Assembly (NCBI RefSeq): GCF_014042355.1
Contig: NZ_JACEZU010000004.1
Coordinates: forward strand, 366,455 to 430,454
Length of the DNA stretch: 64,000 nt
Origin: Rugamonas apoptosis
Lineage (GTDB): Bacteria > Pseudomonadota > Gammaproteobacteria > Burkholderiales > Burkholderiaceae_D
Direction of reading: 5' to 3'
Under the pieces are notes generated by a model, which worked only from the letters and a program-made list of their open reading frames with translations, was not told the DNA's origin and searched no databases. Shown here piece by piece: positions 46,479 to 55,128 of the stretch; within the stretch, counting starts at the first letter, position 1; each line of letters starts with the position of its first letter. A program made the position numbers and the translations under genes.

Positions 46479-46670
46479 ATGTCCACTGAAGAACCTCAAA
46501 TTCCCAAGACCAACATCGACAAGGTGGTCGATGCCGGCATCGCGCTCAAGGAAGTGTCGGGCACGCAGGCGGCAGCCAAATTCATGGCGGCGCTGGGCGT
46601 GCCGGATGCCGTGATCGCGCGCGTGCTGTGCGAACCGGCATGGCGGCGCCGGGCCACCAGCCGCGACTAG
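46479..46670 (+). CDS. 63-residue protein, paralogue of the one at 39775
   Basis: A 63-residue soluble protein. ATG 46479 has GGAGGA (46468-46473) five bases before it. It contains TNIDKVVDAGIALKEVSG, then KFMAALGVPDAVIARVL and a WRRRATSR end. Exactly the same length as the protein at 39775 and alignable without gaps. The predicted helix pattern and basic end fit a small nucleic-acid or protein binding module, but this is a guess. It converges with the permease gene, leaving only 16 bases. Confidence 0.75.
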   Translation: MSTEEPQIPKTNIDKVVDAGIALKEVSGTQAAAKFMAALGVPDAVIARVLCEPAWRRRATSRD

Positions 46671-46686
46671 CGCCCTTCCCCCCTGC

Positions 46687-48165
46687 TCAGGCGGCCGAGC
46701 CCAGCGGCGAATTCAGGCGCGAGTTGCGCAAACCGTAGGCGAAGTAGGCGGCCACCGCCACGCCCATCCACACGAAGAACACATGGAAGGTAGCGGCCGA
46801 CAAGTCTTTCATGATGAACAGACAGGCCACGATGCTCAGCGCCGGCACCAGATAAGGGCCGAACGGCACCCGGAAGCCATCGACGTCGGCGCCGATGCCC
46901 TTGCGCCGCATCACGGGCACGGCGATGGCCACCACGATGAAGGCCGTCAACGTCCCCATGCTCACCATGTCCCACAGGAAGGTGGCGTCCACCAGCCCGG
47001 CAGTCAGCCCCACCACGGTGCACACGATCAGCGTGTTGTTGACCGGCGCCAGCGTGCGCGGGTGCACGCGCTGGAAGGTCTTCGGGATCAAGCCGTCGCA
47101 GGAGATGGCGAACAGAATGCGGGTCTGGCCGTAGATCGTCACCAGCGTGACGGAAAACACGGACACCACGGCGCCGGCCGACAGCACCAGCGCCGGCCAC
47201 GCCTTGCCCGTCACGTTCTGCACGATCACGGCCAGCCCCGCCTCCTGGCCGTCAAACATGCGGGCCGGCTGCGCGCCCACGGCGGCCACCGCCACCAGCA
47301 GGTAGAACACGGTGACAATGGCCAGCGCCGCCAGGATGCCGACCGGGACGTTGCGCTTGGGATTTTTGACCTCCTCGCCCGCCGTGGCGATGGTGTCGAT
47401 ACCGATGAAGGAGAAGAACACGGTGCCGGCGGCGGCCGTCACGCCGGCAATGCCCGCGTAACCCTTGCTGTTGTCGCTATTGAAGAAGGGCTGGAAATTG
47501 GCCGCGTCGAAGCCGGAGAACGCGATCACCACGAAGAAGATGATGATGGCCAGCTTGACCAGCACCAGCACGGCGTTGGCGTTGGCTGATTCCTTCGTGC
47601 CGCGCAACAGCAGGTAGCCGCACATGGCCACCAGGATCATGGGCGGCAGGTTGATGGCGCCCGGGTGGAATTCCGTGCCGTGCGGCCCGGAGGCGAACAT
47701 GGGCGAGCGCAGCGCAGCCGGGATATGCCAGCCGCCGGCGTTGACGAGGAAGTTATTCAGGTAGTCCGACCAGCCGATGGCCGTGGCGCTGGCGGCCAGC
47801 CCGTACTCGAGCAGCAGGCAGGCGGCCATGATGAAGGCGGCGAATTCTCCCACGGTGGCATAGGCGAACGAATACGACGAACCGGCGGCGGGAATGCGGA
47901 ACGACAGCTCCGCGTAGCACAGGGCCGTCAGCCCGGCCGTCAACGCCGCCAGCAGGAAGGCCAGGATCACGGACGGTCCCGCCTTGGGCACCGCTTCCAC
48001 CAGCGTGAAGAAGATGCCGGTGCCGATGGTGGCGCCCACGCCGATCATGGTCAGCGGGAACAGGCCCAGCGTGCGGCCCAGGCCATGGGCGGAGCGTTCA
48101 GGGCCGGCGCCGGATTCAGGGGCGACGGGCTTGGTGCGGCACAGTTGTCGGGCAAACGCTTGCAT
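46687..48165 (-). CDS. APC-family amino acid permease (cationic amino acid type)
   Basis: A 492-residue transporter with about 12-14 spans. The first helix has IGVGATIGTGIFFTLVEAVP, the unwound G-(S/T)-G motif that binds the amino-acid backbone; LSFRIPAAGSSYSFAYATVGE follows. The order and length fit the YfnA/CAT group that prefers basic amino acids. It lies directly after the D-2-hydroxyglutarate dehydrogenase-like and DUF1338 genes on the same strand, making it a likely lysine or aminoadipate importer (inference). Confidence 0.85.
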   Translation of the reverse strand: MQAFARQLCRTKPVAPESGAGPERSAHGLGRTLGLFPLTMIGVGATIGTGIFFTLVEAVPKAGPSVILAFLLAALTAGLTALCYAELSFRIPAAGSSYSFAYATVGEFAAFIMAACLLLEYGLAASATAIGWSDYLNNFLVNAGGWHIPAALRSPMFASGPHGTEFHPGAINLPPMILVAMCGYLLLRGTKESANANAVLVLVKLAIIIFFVVIAFSGFDAANFQPFFNSDNSKGYAGIAGVTAAAGTVFFSFIGIDTIATAGEEVKNPKRNVPVGILAALAIVTVFYLLVAVAAVGAQPARMFDGQEAGLAVIVQNVTGKAWPALVLSAGAVVSVFSVTLVTIYGQTRILFAISCDGLIPKTFQRVHPRTLAPVNNTLIVCTVVGLTAGLVDATFLWDMVSMGTLTAFIVVAIAVPVMRRKGIGADVDGFRVPFGPYLVPALSIVACLFIMKDLSAATFHVFFVWMGVAVAAYFAYGLRNSRLNSPLGSAA

Positions 48166-48234
48166 GATCCATCGTCCTGTCTCGTAGTCGCGCGCGGCCG
48201 GGCGGCCACGCGCTTGCTGCCCTGACTTGCCGTG

Positions 48235-49641
48235 TCAGTCGAAATGCACGTTACGCCATGGCAGCGCCGGCATCATGGCCGCCTGCAGTTCACCGGCCAG
48301 GCGGCGCACCGGCGCCGGTGTGTAGCGCTGGTAGTAGGCCCGGTTGTACGGGCCGATGCCATGTTCGGCGCTGAAGCTGCCTTCATAGCGTTGCACCACC
48401 GCGTCCAGCAGCGTGGTGCGCAAAGCGGCGATGGCCTCGTCGCCCAGCGCCTGCGGTCCCGTCTTCGGCGCCACCAGGTTGTAGTGCAAGCCGCCGTCGG
48501 CCACGTGGCCGAAGTCGCAGATGCGCACGCCGGGATAAGTCGCGGTTAACCACTGCTGGCCCCAGGCACGGAATGGCGCCCAATGCTTGCGCGGCAGCGC
48601 GATATCGAACGCGATCACGCGGCCTTCATGGCGCAGCGCGTCGCTGATGCCGTGCCGCAGGGCCCACAGCATGTCCTGGTCGCCGAACAGGGCGTCGGCC
48701 AGCAGTTCCTGTTCCATCAACGCGCCCAGCGCATCCTGCAGCACCGTGTCCAGCGCCAGCGTGCGGGCCGGCAGCGACGTGCTCAGTTCCACCAGCAGCG
48801 CATACGGCGGCACCTGCCCGCCCGGGAAGGGATTGCGCACCGAGGGCACATTGCGGAACACGGCCTGCATGGCCTCCTGCGACATGCCTTCGACGGAAGC
48901 GATGAATTCCGGCAGATCGCGCTCCAGCGCCGCCAGCAGCGGCATCACGGCCGCGCTGGACGACGGCACCACCAGCGCCGTGGCGCGCTGCGCCGGCAGC
49001 GGATGCAGACGCACGGTGGCGCCCAGGATCACGCCGAACGCGCCGCCCGTGCCGCACAACAGCTGCTTGAAATCGACCCCGGTATTATTCTTGCGCAGCG
49101 CGCTGCCAAAACGCAGTATGCCGTCCCGCTCCGGCAGCCAGGCGTCCACCGCACACAAATTGGCGCGCACGTCGCCGTACTTGATCAACCGCGCGCCGCC
49201 CGTGTTGGAGGCGATCATGCCGCCAATGGTGGGGTCGGCCGACAGATCGATGGGGAAGCACAGGCCCATGGCGGCCGCAGCCTCGTTCAGCTCCGACAGG
49301 CGCACGCCGGCACCCACGGTGGCGGTGCGTTCGTCGGCGTCGATGACGACGCTGTCCTTGAGCCGGTCCAGGCTGAACACAAATTGCCGCCCGCTGGCGT
49401 CCGGCGTGGCCGCCGCCACCAGGCCCGTGTTCGCGCCTTGCAGCACGAACGGCGCGCCGTGCGCGTGCAGCAGCGACAGCGCGGCCTGGGCCTGCTCCGG
49501 CGTGGCCGGCCGCAGCACGGCCACGGCCACGCCCTGGCCGTAGCGGGCGCCCTGCACATAGGGTGCGCAGTCGGCGCTGGCCGTCAGCATGCCGGTTGGT
49601 CCCAGCAAGCCGTCCAGCTGTTCGAGCAGCGGGCCGCTCAT
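48235..49641 (-). CDS. FAD-linked oxidase, probable D-2-hydroxyglutarate dehydrogenase
   Basis: A 468-residue flavoprotein of the GlcD/D-2-hydroxyacid dehydrogenase family. The FAD-binding half includes LQGANTGLVAAATP, PIDLSADPTIGGMIASNTGG and LLCGTGGAFGVIL; the C-terminal half has FGHVADGGLHYNLV with substrate/metal His and EHGIGPYNRAYY. Its start overlaps the stop of the DUF1338 gene by four bases. D-2-hydroxyglutarate is the known DUF1338 (HglS) product, so oxidation of that acid to 2-oxoglutarate is the natural assignment. D-lactate remains a possible alternative substrate. Confidence 0.85.
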   Translation of the reverse strand: MSGPLLEQLDGLLGPTGMLTASADCAPYVQGARYGQGVAVAVLRPATPEQAQAALSLLHAHGAPFVLQGANTGLVAAATPDASGRQFVFSLDRLKDSVVIDADERTATVGAGVRLSELNEAAAAMGLCFPIDLSADPTIGGMIASNTGGARLIKYGDVRANLCAVDAWLPERDGILRFGSALRKNNTGVDFKQLLCGTGGAFGVILGATVRLHPLPAQRATALVVPSSSAAVMPLLAALERDLPEFIASVEGMSQEAMQAVFRNVPSVRNPFPGGQVPPYALLVELSTSLPARTLALDTVLQDALGALMEQELLADALFGDQDMLWALRHGISDALRHEGRVIAFDIALPRKHWAPFRAWGQQWLTATYPGVRICDFGHVADGGLHYNLVAPKTGPQALGDEAIAALRTTLLDAVVQRYEGSFSAEHGIGPYNRAYYQRYTPAPVRRLAGELQAAMMPALPWRNVHFD

Positions 49642-50693
49642 GCCGCCTTGGCCATGGTTGGCGCGGCGCCGTCGGCCGAGGTCATCTTGAAGATGGCGGT
49701 GGCGTTGCTGCTGTCAAAGCCCAGGTCCAGCACTTCCTCGCCGTCGGCGTTGCGCACGCGGTCGCGCGAGATGAATTCGTAGAACGAGCCAGGCACGCGG
49801 CGCACCACGCAGCCGTTCGCGGTGCGGAACACGCGCTCCACCTGGGCCGCACGGTAGGCCGTCTGGCGCATGGTGCCGCGCGCCGCTTCCTCGATGGCGG
49901 GCTTGATCGAACGGCCCAGTTGCTGTTGTTCGGCCGACAGCGCGTACAAATCGGGCACGCGGTCCGTCACGTGGTTGAAGGCGTTGCCCTCGGTGGCGAT
50001 CCACGCCATTTCCTGCGATTCCTTGAGCAGCAGTTCATAGTCGTCCAGCGCCGGCACCTCGTGCTGGCGCGCGAAGCAGCGCACCAGCGATTGCAGCAGC
50101 GCGACGGCGTCGGCCAGCGGCAGGCTGCGCTGGGCTTCCAGTTCCTTCAGCAGCTCCAGGTCGCGCGCGTCCAGCGGGTCGACCGAGCTGGCCACCACGC
50201 GGCCCACGGCGGCCTGGAATTCGGGCGAGAAGCGGTCCACTTCCAGTTCGCTCACGAAGAACTGGGGTATATCTTCCGGCAAGTCGGCGTGCACGTAGGC
50301 GCGGCCCATCATCTTCAGGCGCGGCAGCGGGTAGTTCTCGTTCAGGCGATAGCCCAGCGGGGCCAGGAAGCGGGTGATGGCCGCCTCGCCGCACGGCAGT
50401 TGGCCATTGGCGGCGATCTTCACCGAGCGCACGGCGCCATGGTCGAAGAATACGCGGCGGCCGCTGGCCACGGCGTCTTCCGTGTAGGCCTTGCCTTCGG
50501 GGACGCGCTCCAGCAGGTCGCGGAACAGCAGCACGTTCATGGCGTAGGCGATTTCGGCGCGGGTCACGGCCACGGTGGCGTCGCCGTTGCCGGATGCGTC
50601 GCTGAATTCGGCCGGGACGTGCATCAAACGGGTCATGCGGGCGGTGGCGGCGGCGCCGATGCAGGAGGTCAGGAGGTAGTCGAGAGTGGTCAT
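49638..50693 (-). CDS. DUF1338 2-oxoadipate dioxygenase/decarboxylase (HglS-like)
   Basis: A 351-residue protein; ATG 50693 starts MTTLDYLLTSCIGAAATARM. HglS (Pseudomonas putida) converts 2-oxoadipate to D-2-hydroxyglutarate with Fe(II) and O2. The family metal ligands are visible as H85 (FFDHGAVRS), H241 (NHVTDR) and E306 (FYEFISRD). This is shorter than P. putida HglS but within the range of the broader family. A tail overlaps the FAD oxidase start. A LysR gene lies divergently upstream. The pathway (lysine via aminoadipate) is inferred from gene content. Confidence 0.8.
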   Translation of the reverse strand: MTTLDYLLTSCIGAAATARMTRLMHVPAEFSDASGNGDATVAVTRAEIAYAMNVLLFRDLLERVPEGKAYTEDAVASGRRVFFDHGAVRSVKIAANGQLPCGEAAITRFLAPLGYRLNENYPLPRLKMMGRAYVHADLPEDIPQFFVSELEVDRFSPEFQAAVGRVVASSVDPLDARDLELLKELEAQRSLPLADAVALLQSLVRCFARQHEVPALDDYELLLKESQEMAWIATEGNAFNHVTDRVPDLYALSAEQQQLGRSIKPAIEEAARGTMRQTAYRAAQVERVFRTANGCVVRRVPGSFYEFISRDRVRNADGEEVLDLGFDSSNATAIFKMTSADGAAPTMAKAA

Positions 50694-50784
50694 GGTGAAA
50701 AGCAGCACTGCCGCAAAGGGTGAAGTTGGGCCGATTATTCTGTACGGCCCGGAAAGCCGACAAGCGAAATGATTTCGACCGCCC

Positions 50785-50799
50785 ATTCCATTTGAGAAT
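50785..50799. promoter_or_regulatory. Candidate LysR-type binding site
   Basis: ATTCCATTTGAGAAT has ATTC/GAAT ends and fits the T-N11-A rule of LysR-type operators. It lies in the 175-base gap between the divergent DUF1338 and LysR genes. Only one such motif was seen, so support is limited. Confidence 0.35.
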
Positions 50800-50868
50800 A
50801 CCTTTTTCGGCCCGGATGCGGGACAATGGCGGCAGAGACTGTTTCACCACAAGAATACGCCCACCATC

Positions 50869-51753
50869 ATGCGCCTCAACCTGCCCTCCCTGTCCGCCCT
50901 GCACGCCTTCGAGATGGTGTACAAGCTGCAAAACATCAGCGCAGCCGCCAACGCGCTGGCCCTGACCCAGAGCGCCGTGAGCAAGAAGATCCTGGCGCTG
51001 GAAGCGTATTTCGAGCAGCCGCTGTTCGAGCGCCAGGCCAGCGGACTGGTGCCCACGGCCGCCGCCGAGCTGCTGTGGGCCCGGCTGCCACCGTGCCTGG
51101 ACGAGCTGGAAGGCGTGATGCAGGAAGTGCTGGCCTCGCGCGACGGCGGCGGCGTGCTCAACCTGGCCGTGTTCCCCACCTTCGCCACCAAGTGGCTGGT
51201 GCCGCGCCTTCCCCTGCTGTACGAAGCCCACCCCGGCCTCACGCTGAACCTGAAGATCCAGCTGAGCCGGGTCGATTTCGGCGGTACCGGCATCGACGCC
51301 GGCATCGTCTTCGGCCGCCCCGGCTGGCCGCAATGCGAGCACCACCGGTTGTCAAGTGAAACCCTGGTGCCCGTGTGCAGCCCCGGCTTCATCGAACGCC
51401 ACGGCCGCCCGGCTGACATGGCCGGCCTCACGGCCTACACCCTGCTGCACCAGACATCGCGCTCGGATAGCTGGCCTAACTGGTTCGACGCGCACGGCAT
51501 CGCCGCGCCGCCCAAGGAACAGGGCCTGCACTTCGAACTGTTCTCGATGGCGGTGGAAGCGGCCAAGGCGGGCCTGGGGATCGGCCTGCTGCCGGCCATG
51601 TTCGTGGCCGACGAGATCAAGCGCCAGGCGCTGGTCGAACTGTTCCCGCCCGAGCAGCAGTCCGACAGCGCCTACTACCTGATCTACCCCAAGCGCAAGG
51701 CCGGCCTGCCCGGCGTGATCACCTTCAAGCGCTGGTTGCTGGACCAGCACTAG
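50869..51753 (+). CDS. LysR-family regulator
   Basis: A 294-residue LysR-type regulator, GcvA-like. The N-terminal HTH is FEMVYKLQNISAAANALA followed by LTQSAVSKKILALEAYF; the remainder is the two-lobe effector-binding domain (WLVPRLPLLYEAHP, EAAKAGLGIGLLPAMF). It is divergent from the DUF1338-oxidase-permease genes and most likely controls them, with a pathway acid such as 2-oxoadipate or D-2-hydroxyglutarate as inducer (inference). Confidence 0.92.
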   Translation: MRLNLPSLSALHAFEMVYKLQNISAAANALALTQSAVSKKILALEAYFEQPLFERQASGLVPTAAAELLWARLPPCLDELEGVMQEVLASRDGGGVLNLAVFPTFATKWLVPRLPLLYEAHPGLTLNLKIQLSRVDFGGTGIDAGIVFGRPGWPQCEHHRLSSETLVPVCSPGFIERHGRPADMAGLTAYTLLHQTSRSDSWPNWFDAHGIAAPPKEQGLHFELFSMAVEAAKAGLGIGLLPAMFVADEIKRQALVELFPPEQQSDSAYYLIYPKRKAGLPGVITFKRWLLDQH

Positions 51754-52050
51754 CGCGAACGGGCCAGCGCCGTCGACTGACGCCCTCCGCCCCCAGCGGT
51801 GTTGCTACTTTCCTACAAGTGAGTCCGCCAACGCGGGCGGGCCGCGCTCGCCCGTACGCCGCCCCCCGCCATTCCAAACCGGAATACGCGAAAGAAAACA
51901 TTTCCATTGATACCCTGCAATAGCTGCCGAATAATCAACTGACCGAAGCACCGGAAACCGTGGCAAATTCGCCACCGCAACGATGCCGGCCCAGCCGACA
52001 CGACAAGATTCGCATGCCACGGCTCATGCAGACAACAATACGGAGACACC

Positions 52051-54450
52051 ATGCTTACCCCCACCCTCTTGCGCCGCGCGGTCCTGTTCAGTCTGTACGG
52101 CGGTGCGGCCCTGGCCGGCCTCAGTCCGGCCGCCCAGGCCCAGACCGCCCCCGCCGCCAGCAAGGACGACGCCATCCAGACCGTGAACGTGGTCGGCTCG
52201 CGCCGCGCCGCCAGTTCCGCCACCGACACCGCCGTGCCGGTCGACGTGATCCCCATGAACAAGGCGGCTGAATCGGGCGGCCAGTTCGACCTGGCCCAGA
52301 CCCTGACCAATATCTCCCCCTCGTTCAACTCGACCCGCCAGACCGGCGCCGACGGCGCCGACCTGGTGGACTCGGCCGCCCTGCGCGGCCTCGGTTCGGA
52401 CCAGACCCTGGTGCTGGTGAATGGCAAGCGCCGCCACACGACGGCCCTGGTCAACCTGTTCGGCGCGCGCAACCGCGGCAACACGGGCACCGACATGAAT
52501 TCCATCCCCATGCTGGCCATCAAGGACGTGCAGGTGCTGCGCGACGGCGCCGCCGCCCAGTACGGCTCGGACGCTATCGCCGGCGTGATGGACATCGGCC
52601 TGAAAAAGAGCCTCGGCTGCGAAGCGGTGGCCGGCTACAGCCAGTACTCGGTAGGCGACGGCAAGAACTACCTGGCTTCCGCTTACTGCGGCGTGGCCCT
52701 GGGCGAAAAAGGCGCAATCGGCATCACAGGCGAATTCCTGGACCGTGGCCGCTCCAACCGCGCCGAGCCGGGTAATCCGCGCATCATCGGCGACACCAAG
52801 GCCCAGAACCAGACCCTGTACGTGAATGGCGACCTGGCCACCCCGGCCGGCAAGCTGTACTTCACGGCCGGCGCCCAGACCCGTGACGCTTCCAGCGCCG
52901 CCTGGGCCCGTGGCGGCGTGGGCACGGACGATATCCCATCGCGCAACTCGGCGGCCATGTACCCGAACGGCTTCGTGCCCTTCATCAACGGCAAGATCGA
53001 CGACCAGTACGCCATCATCGGCCACCGCGGCCAGATCGGCGAATGGAACGCCGACTTCTCGCAGACCTACGGCTACAACAAGATGATGTACGATATCAGC
53101 CACACGCTGAACGCATCCATCGCCAACAAGGATCTGCTGGCCGGCGGCAAAGGCATCAGCCCGGACAACTTCCAGGCCGGCGGCTTCTCGTTCCAGCAAC
53201 TGACCAGCAACGTCGACTTCACCCGTTTCTACGACACCGTGATGAGCGGCCTGAACGTGGCCTTCGGCGCCGAGTACCGCAGCGAGACCTATAAAATCTT
53301 CGCCGGCGAACCCGGTTCCTACATCGACGCCGACGGCGTGGGCTTCGGCGGCAACGCCGGCAGCCAGGGCTTCCCCGGCTTCCAACAGGGTGACCGCACC
53401 AACGCCAAGCGCCACAGCTCGGCCGGTTATGTGGACATCGAACTGGACCTGAATCCGATCGTCAAGACCCAGGCCGCCGTCCGTTACGAAAACTACAGCG
53501 ACTTCGGCTCCACCGTCACCGGCAAGCTGGCCGGCAGCGTGCGCGCCGCCGACAACGTGCTGCTGCGCGGTTCGGCCTCGACCGGCTTCCGCGCCCCATC
53601 GCTGCAGCAGAAGTACTTCTCGTCCACCTTCACCGACTTCGTGGCCGGCGTGCCGACCGACGTGGTGTTGGCGCCCAACGGCGGCCCGGTGGCCAACCTG
53701 GCCGGCATCCCCAAGCTGAAGGAAGAGAAGTCCACCAGCTTCACGCTGGGCACCACCTGGACGCCTAGCCACAACGCTTCCGTGACGGCCGACCTGTACC
53801 AGATCAAGATCAAGGACCGCATCGTGCTGTCGGGCCGCTTCGACGCTGACAACTACCCTGAGCTGGCAGCCAAGCTGTCCACGCTGGGCGTGGGCCAGGC
53901 CCAGTTCTTCGTCAACTCGGTCGACACCAAGACCAGCGGCCTGGATCTGACGGCTTCCCACAAGACCAGCTTCGGCCCCAACAAGATGACCACCTACCTG
54001 GCGGCCAACTTCAGCAAGACCGAAGTGACGGGCATCCACGCCCCCGCCTCGCTCAAAGGCTATGAGGACGTGCTGCTGTCCGAGCGCGAGCGCCTGTTCA
54101 TCGAGCAGGGCGGTCCCCGTTCCAAGTTCACGCTGGGCTTCGACTACGTGGCCGGCGCGCTGGAGACGGACCTGAAAGTGATCCACTTCGGCCCGCAGAC
54201 GCTGGGTACCTTCGACGGCACCGCCGCCGGTGTGCCGAATGCGCATTACGAAGCCAAGACCTCGGCCGACCTGGCGTTCACCTACACCATCAACAAGAAC
54301 ACCAAGTTCACCTTCGGCGGCACCAACATCTTCAACGTCAAACCAACCGCCCAGGATCCGAACGAAACCGACAACGGCTTCAAGTACGACAGCGTGCAGT
54401 TCGGCCTGAACGGCGCGTCCTACTTCGGCCGCCTGTGGGTCAAGTTCTAA
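52051..54450 (+). CDS. TonB-dependent outer-membrane receptor
   Basis: A 799-residue receptor. The signal peptide ends near AQAQT; a TonB-box-like stretch IQTVNVVGSRR follows at about 45-55. The plug domain includes LAQTLTNISPSF, LVLVNGKRRHTT, and VQVLRDGAAAQYGSDAIAGV. The rest is a 22-strand barrel with aromatic ends, finishing FGRLWVKF with terminal Phe. The substrate is unknown; no siderophore or corrinoid gene is next to it. The 297-base gap before it holds no gene and contains a possible promoter region. Confidence 0.93.
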   Translation: MLTPTLLRRAVLFSLYGGAALAGLSPAAQAQTAPAASKDDAIQTVNVVGSRRAASSATDTAVPVDVIPMNKAAESGGQFDLAQTLTNISPSFNSTRQTGADGADLVDSAALRGLGSDQTLVLVNGKRRHTTALVNLFGARNRGNTGTDMNSIPMLAIKDVQVLRDGAAAQYGSDAIAGVMDIGLKKSLGCEAVAGYSQYSVGDGKNYLASAYCGVALGEKGAIGITGEFLDRGRSNRAEPGNPRIIGDTKAQNQTLYVNGDLATPAGKLYFTAGAQTRDASSAAWARGGVGTDDIPSRNSAAMYPNGFVPFINGKIDDQYAIIGHRGQIGEWNADFSQTYGYNKMMYDISHTLNASIANKDLLAGGKGISPDNFQAGGFSFQQLTSNVDFTRFYDTVMSGLNVAFGAEYRSETYKIFAGEPGSYIDADGVGFGGNAGSQGFPGFQQGDRTNAKRHSSAGYVDIELDLNPIVKTQAAVRYENYSDFGSTVTGKLAGSVRAADNVLLRGSASTGFRAPSLQQKYFSSTFTDFVAGVPTDVVLAPNGGPVANLAGIPKLKEEKSTSFTLGTTWTPSHNASVTADLYQIKIKDRIVLSGRFDADNYPELAAKLSTLGVGQAQFFVNSVDTKTSGLDLTASHKTSFGPNKMTTYLAANFSKTEVTGIHAPASLKGYEDVLLSERERLFIEQGGPRSKFTLGFDYVAGALETDLKVIHFGPQTLGTFDGTAAGVPNAHYEAKTSADLAFTYTINKNTKFTFGGTNIFNVKPTAQDPNETDNGFKYDSVQFGLNGASYFGRLWVKF

Positions 54451-54473
54451 AGCTCGTCTGAGGCAAAGGAAAG

Positions 54474-54510
54474 CGGCACCCCGTGCGCAAGCATGGCGGT
54501 GCCGTTTTTT
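54474..54510 (+). terminator. Terminator of the TonB receptor gene
   Basis: CGGCACC (54474-54480) pairs with GGTGCCG (54498-54504), with an inner helix and GCAA loop, followed by TTTTTT (54505-54510). It lies 24 bases after the receptor stop. Confidence 0.88.
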
Positions 54511-54606
54511 CATGCGCGTCGCCATGCCTGGCGCCACAATGCGCGCGGCATGGCGCCGCCGGGGTGGCACACGCACGCCGCGCGCCTGTGCTACACTCGC
54601 CGCACC

Positions 54607-55017
54607 ATGAACCTCGTTAAGTCACTGCTGCTTTGGCTGTTGCTGGCCGCGCTCCCGTTGCAGGGATACGCGGCCGCGTCCACGTTCATGGCCAACACCA
54701 TGCAAGACGAGAAGGCGCCAGCCCGGATGGCTGCGCCCTGTCATCACGCCGCCGCATCGCAACAACTCACGCCCCCTGGCCATTGCGCCATGCAGACGCA
54801 GACGCAGACGCACCATGCCCATTGCGGCGCCGGTGCGCACCAGGCCAAGTGCGGCAACTGCGCGGCGTGCTGCGTGGGCGCCGCCATCGCGCTCCCAGCC
54901 CTCGCGCTGGCGGACGTGTGGCCGGTCGGCTCCGAAGCCATCGCTTATCGCGTGCGGCACGTGACCGCGCATATCCCCGGCGGACTCGAACGGCCGCCTC
55001 ACACCCGCCTCGCCTGA
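54607..55017 (+). CDS. Small exported His/Cys-rich protein, CopL- or DUF2946-like
   Basis: A 136-residue exported protein. ATG 54607 begins MNLVKSLLLWLLLAALPLQGYAA, a clear signal peptide. The mature part is rich in His and Cys: APCHHAAASQQLTPPGHCAM, HHAHCGAGAHQAKCGNCAACC. This is a metal-binding composition. Similar small proteins precede copper-resistance genes (CopL/DUF2946 families), and here a TolC-like lipoprotein and a multicopper oxidase follow. A copper-binding or copper-sensing leader role is inferred. Confidence 0.6.
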   Translation: MNLVKSLLLWLLLAALPLQGYAAASTFMANTMQDEKAPARMAAPCHHAAASQQLTPPGHCAMQTQTQTHHAHCGAGAHQAKCGNCAACCVGAAIALPALALADVWPVGSEAIAYRVRHVTAHIPGGLERPPHTRLA

Positions 55018-55128
55018 ATCCGCGCGCGGCGGGCGGCGGCCAGCACACCAGCTGACGTTGCGCCATGCCCGCTGCATCCACGCCACGCGGACCCGATGGT
55101 GGTCCGCGCACACGTATCTGGAGTCACC

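Noticed and set aside
50694..50786. Longer start for the DUF1338 protein at 50786
   Set aside because: The extra 31 residues contain no conserved sequence and cover the promoter gap to the divergent LysR gene.
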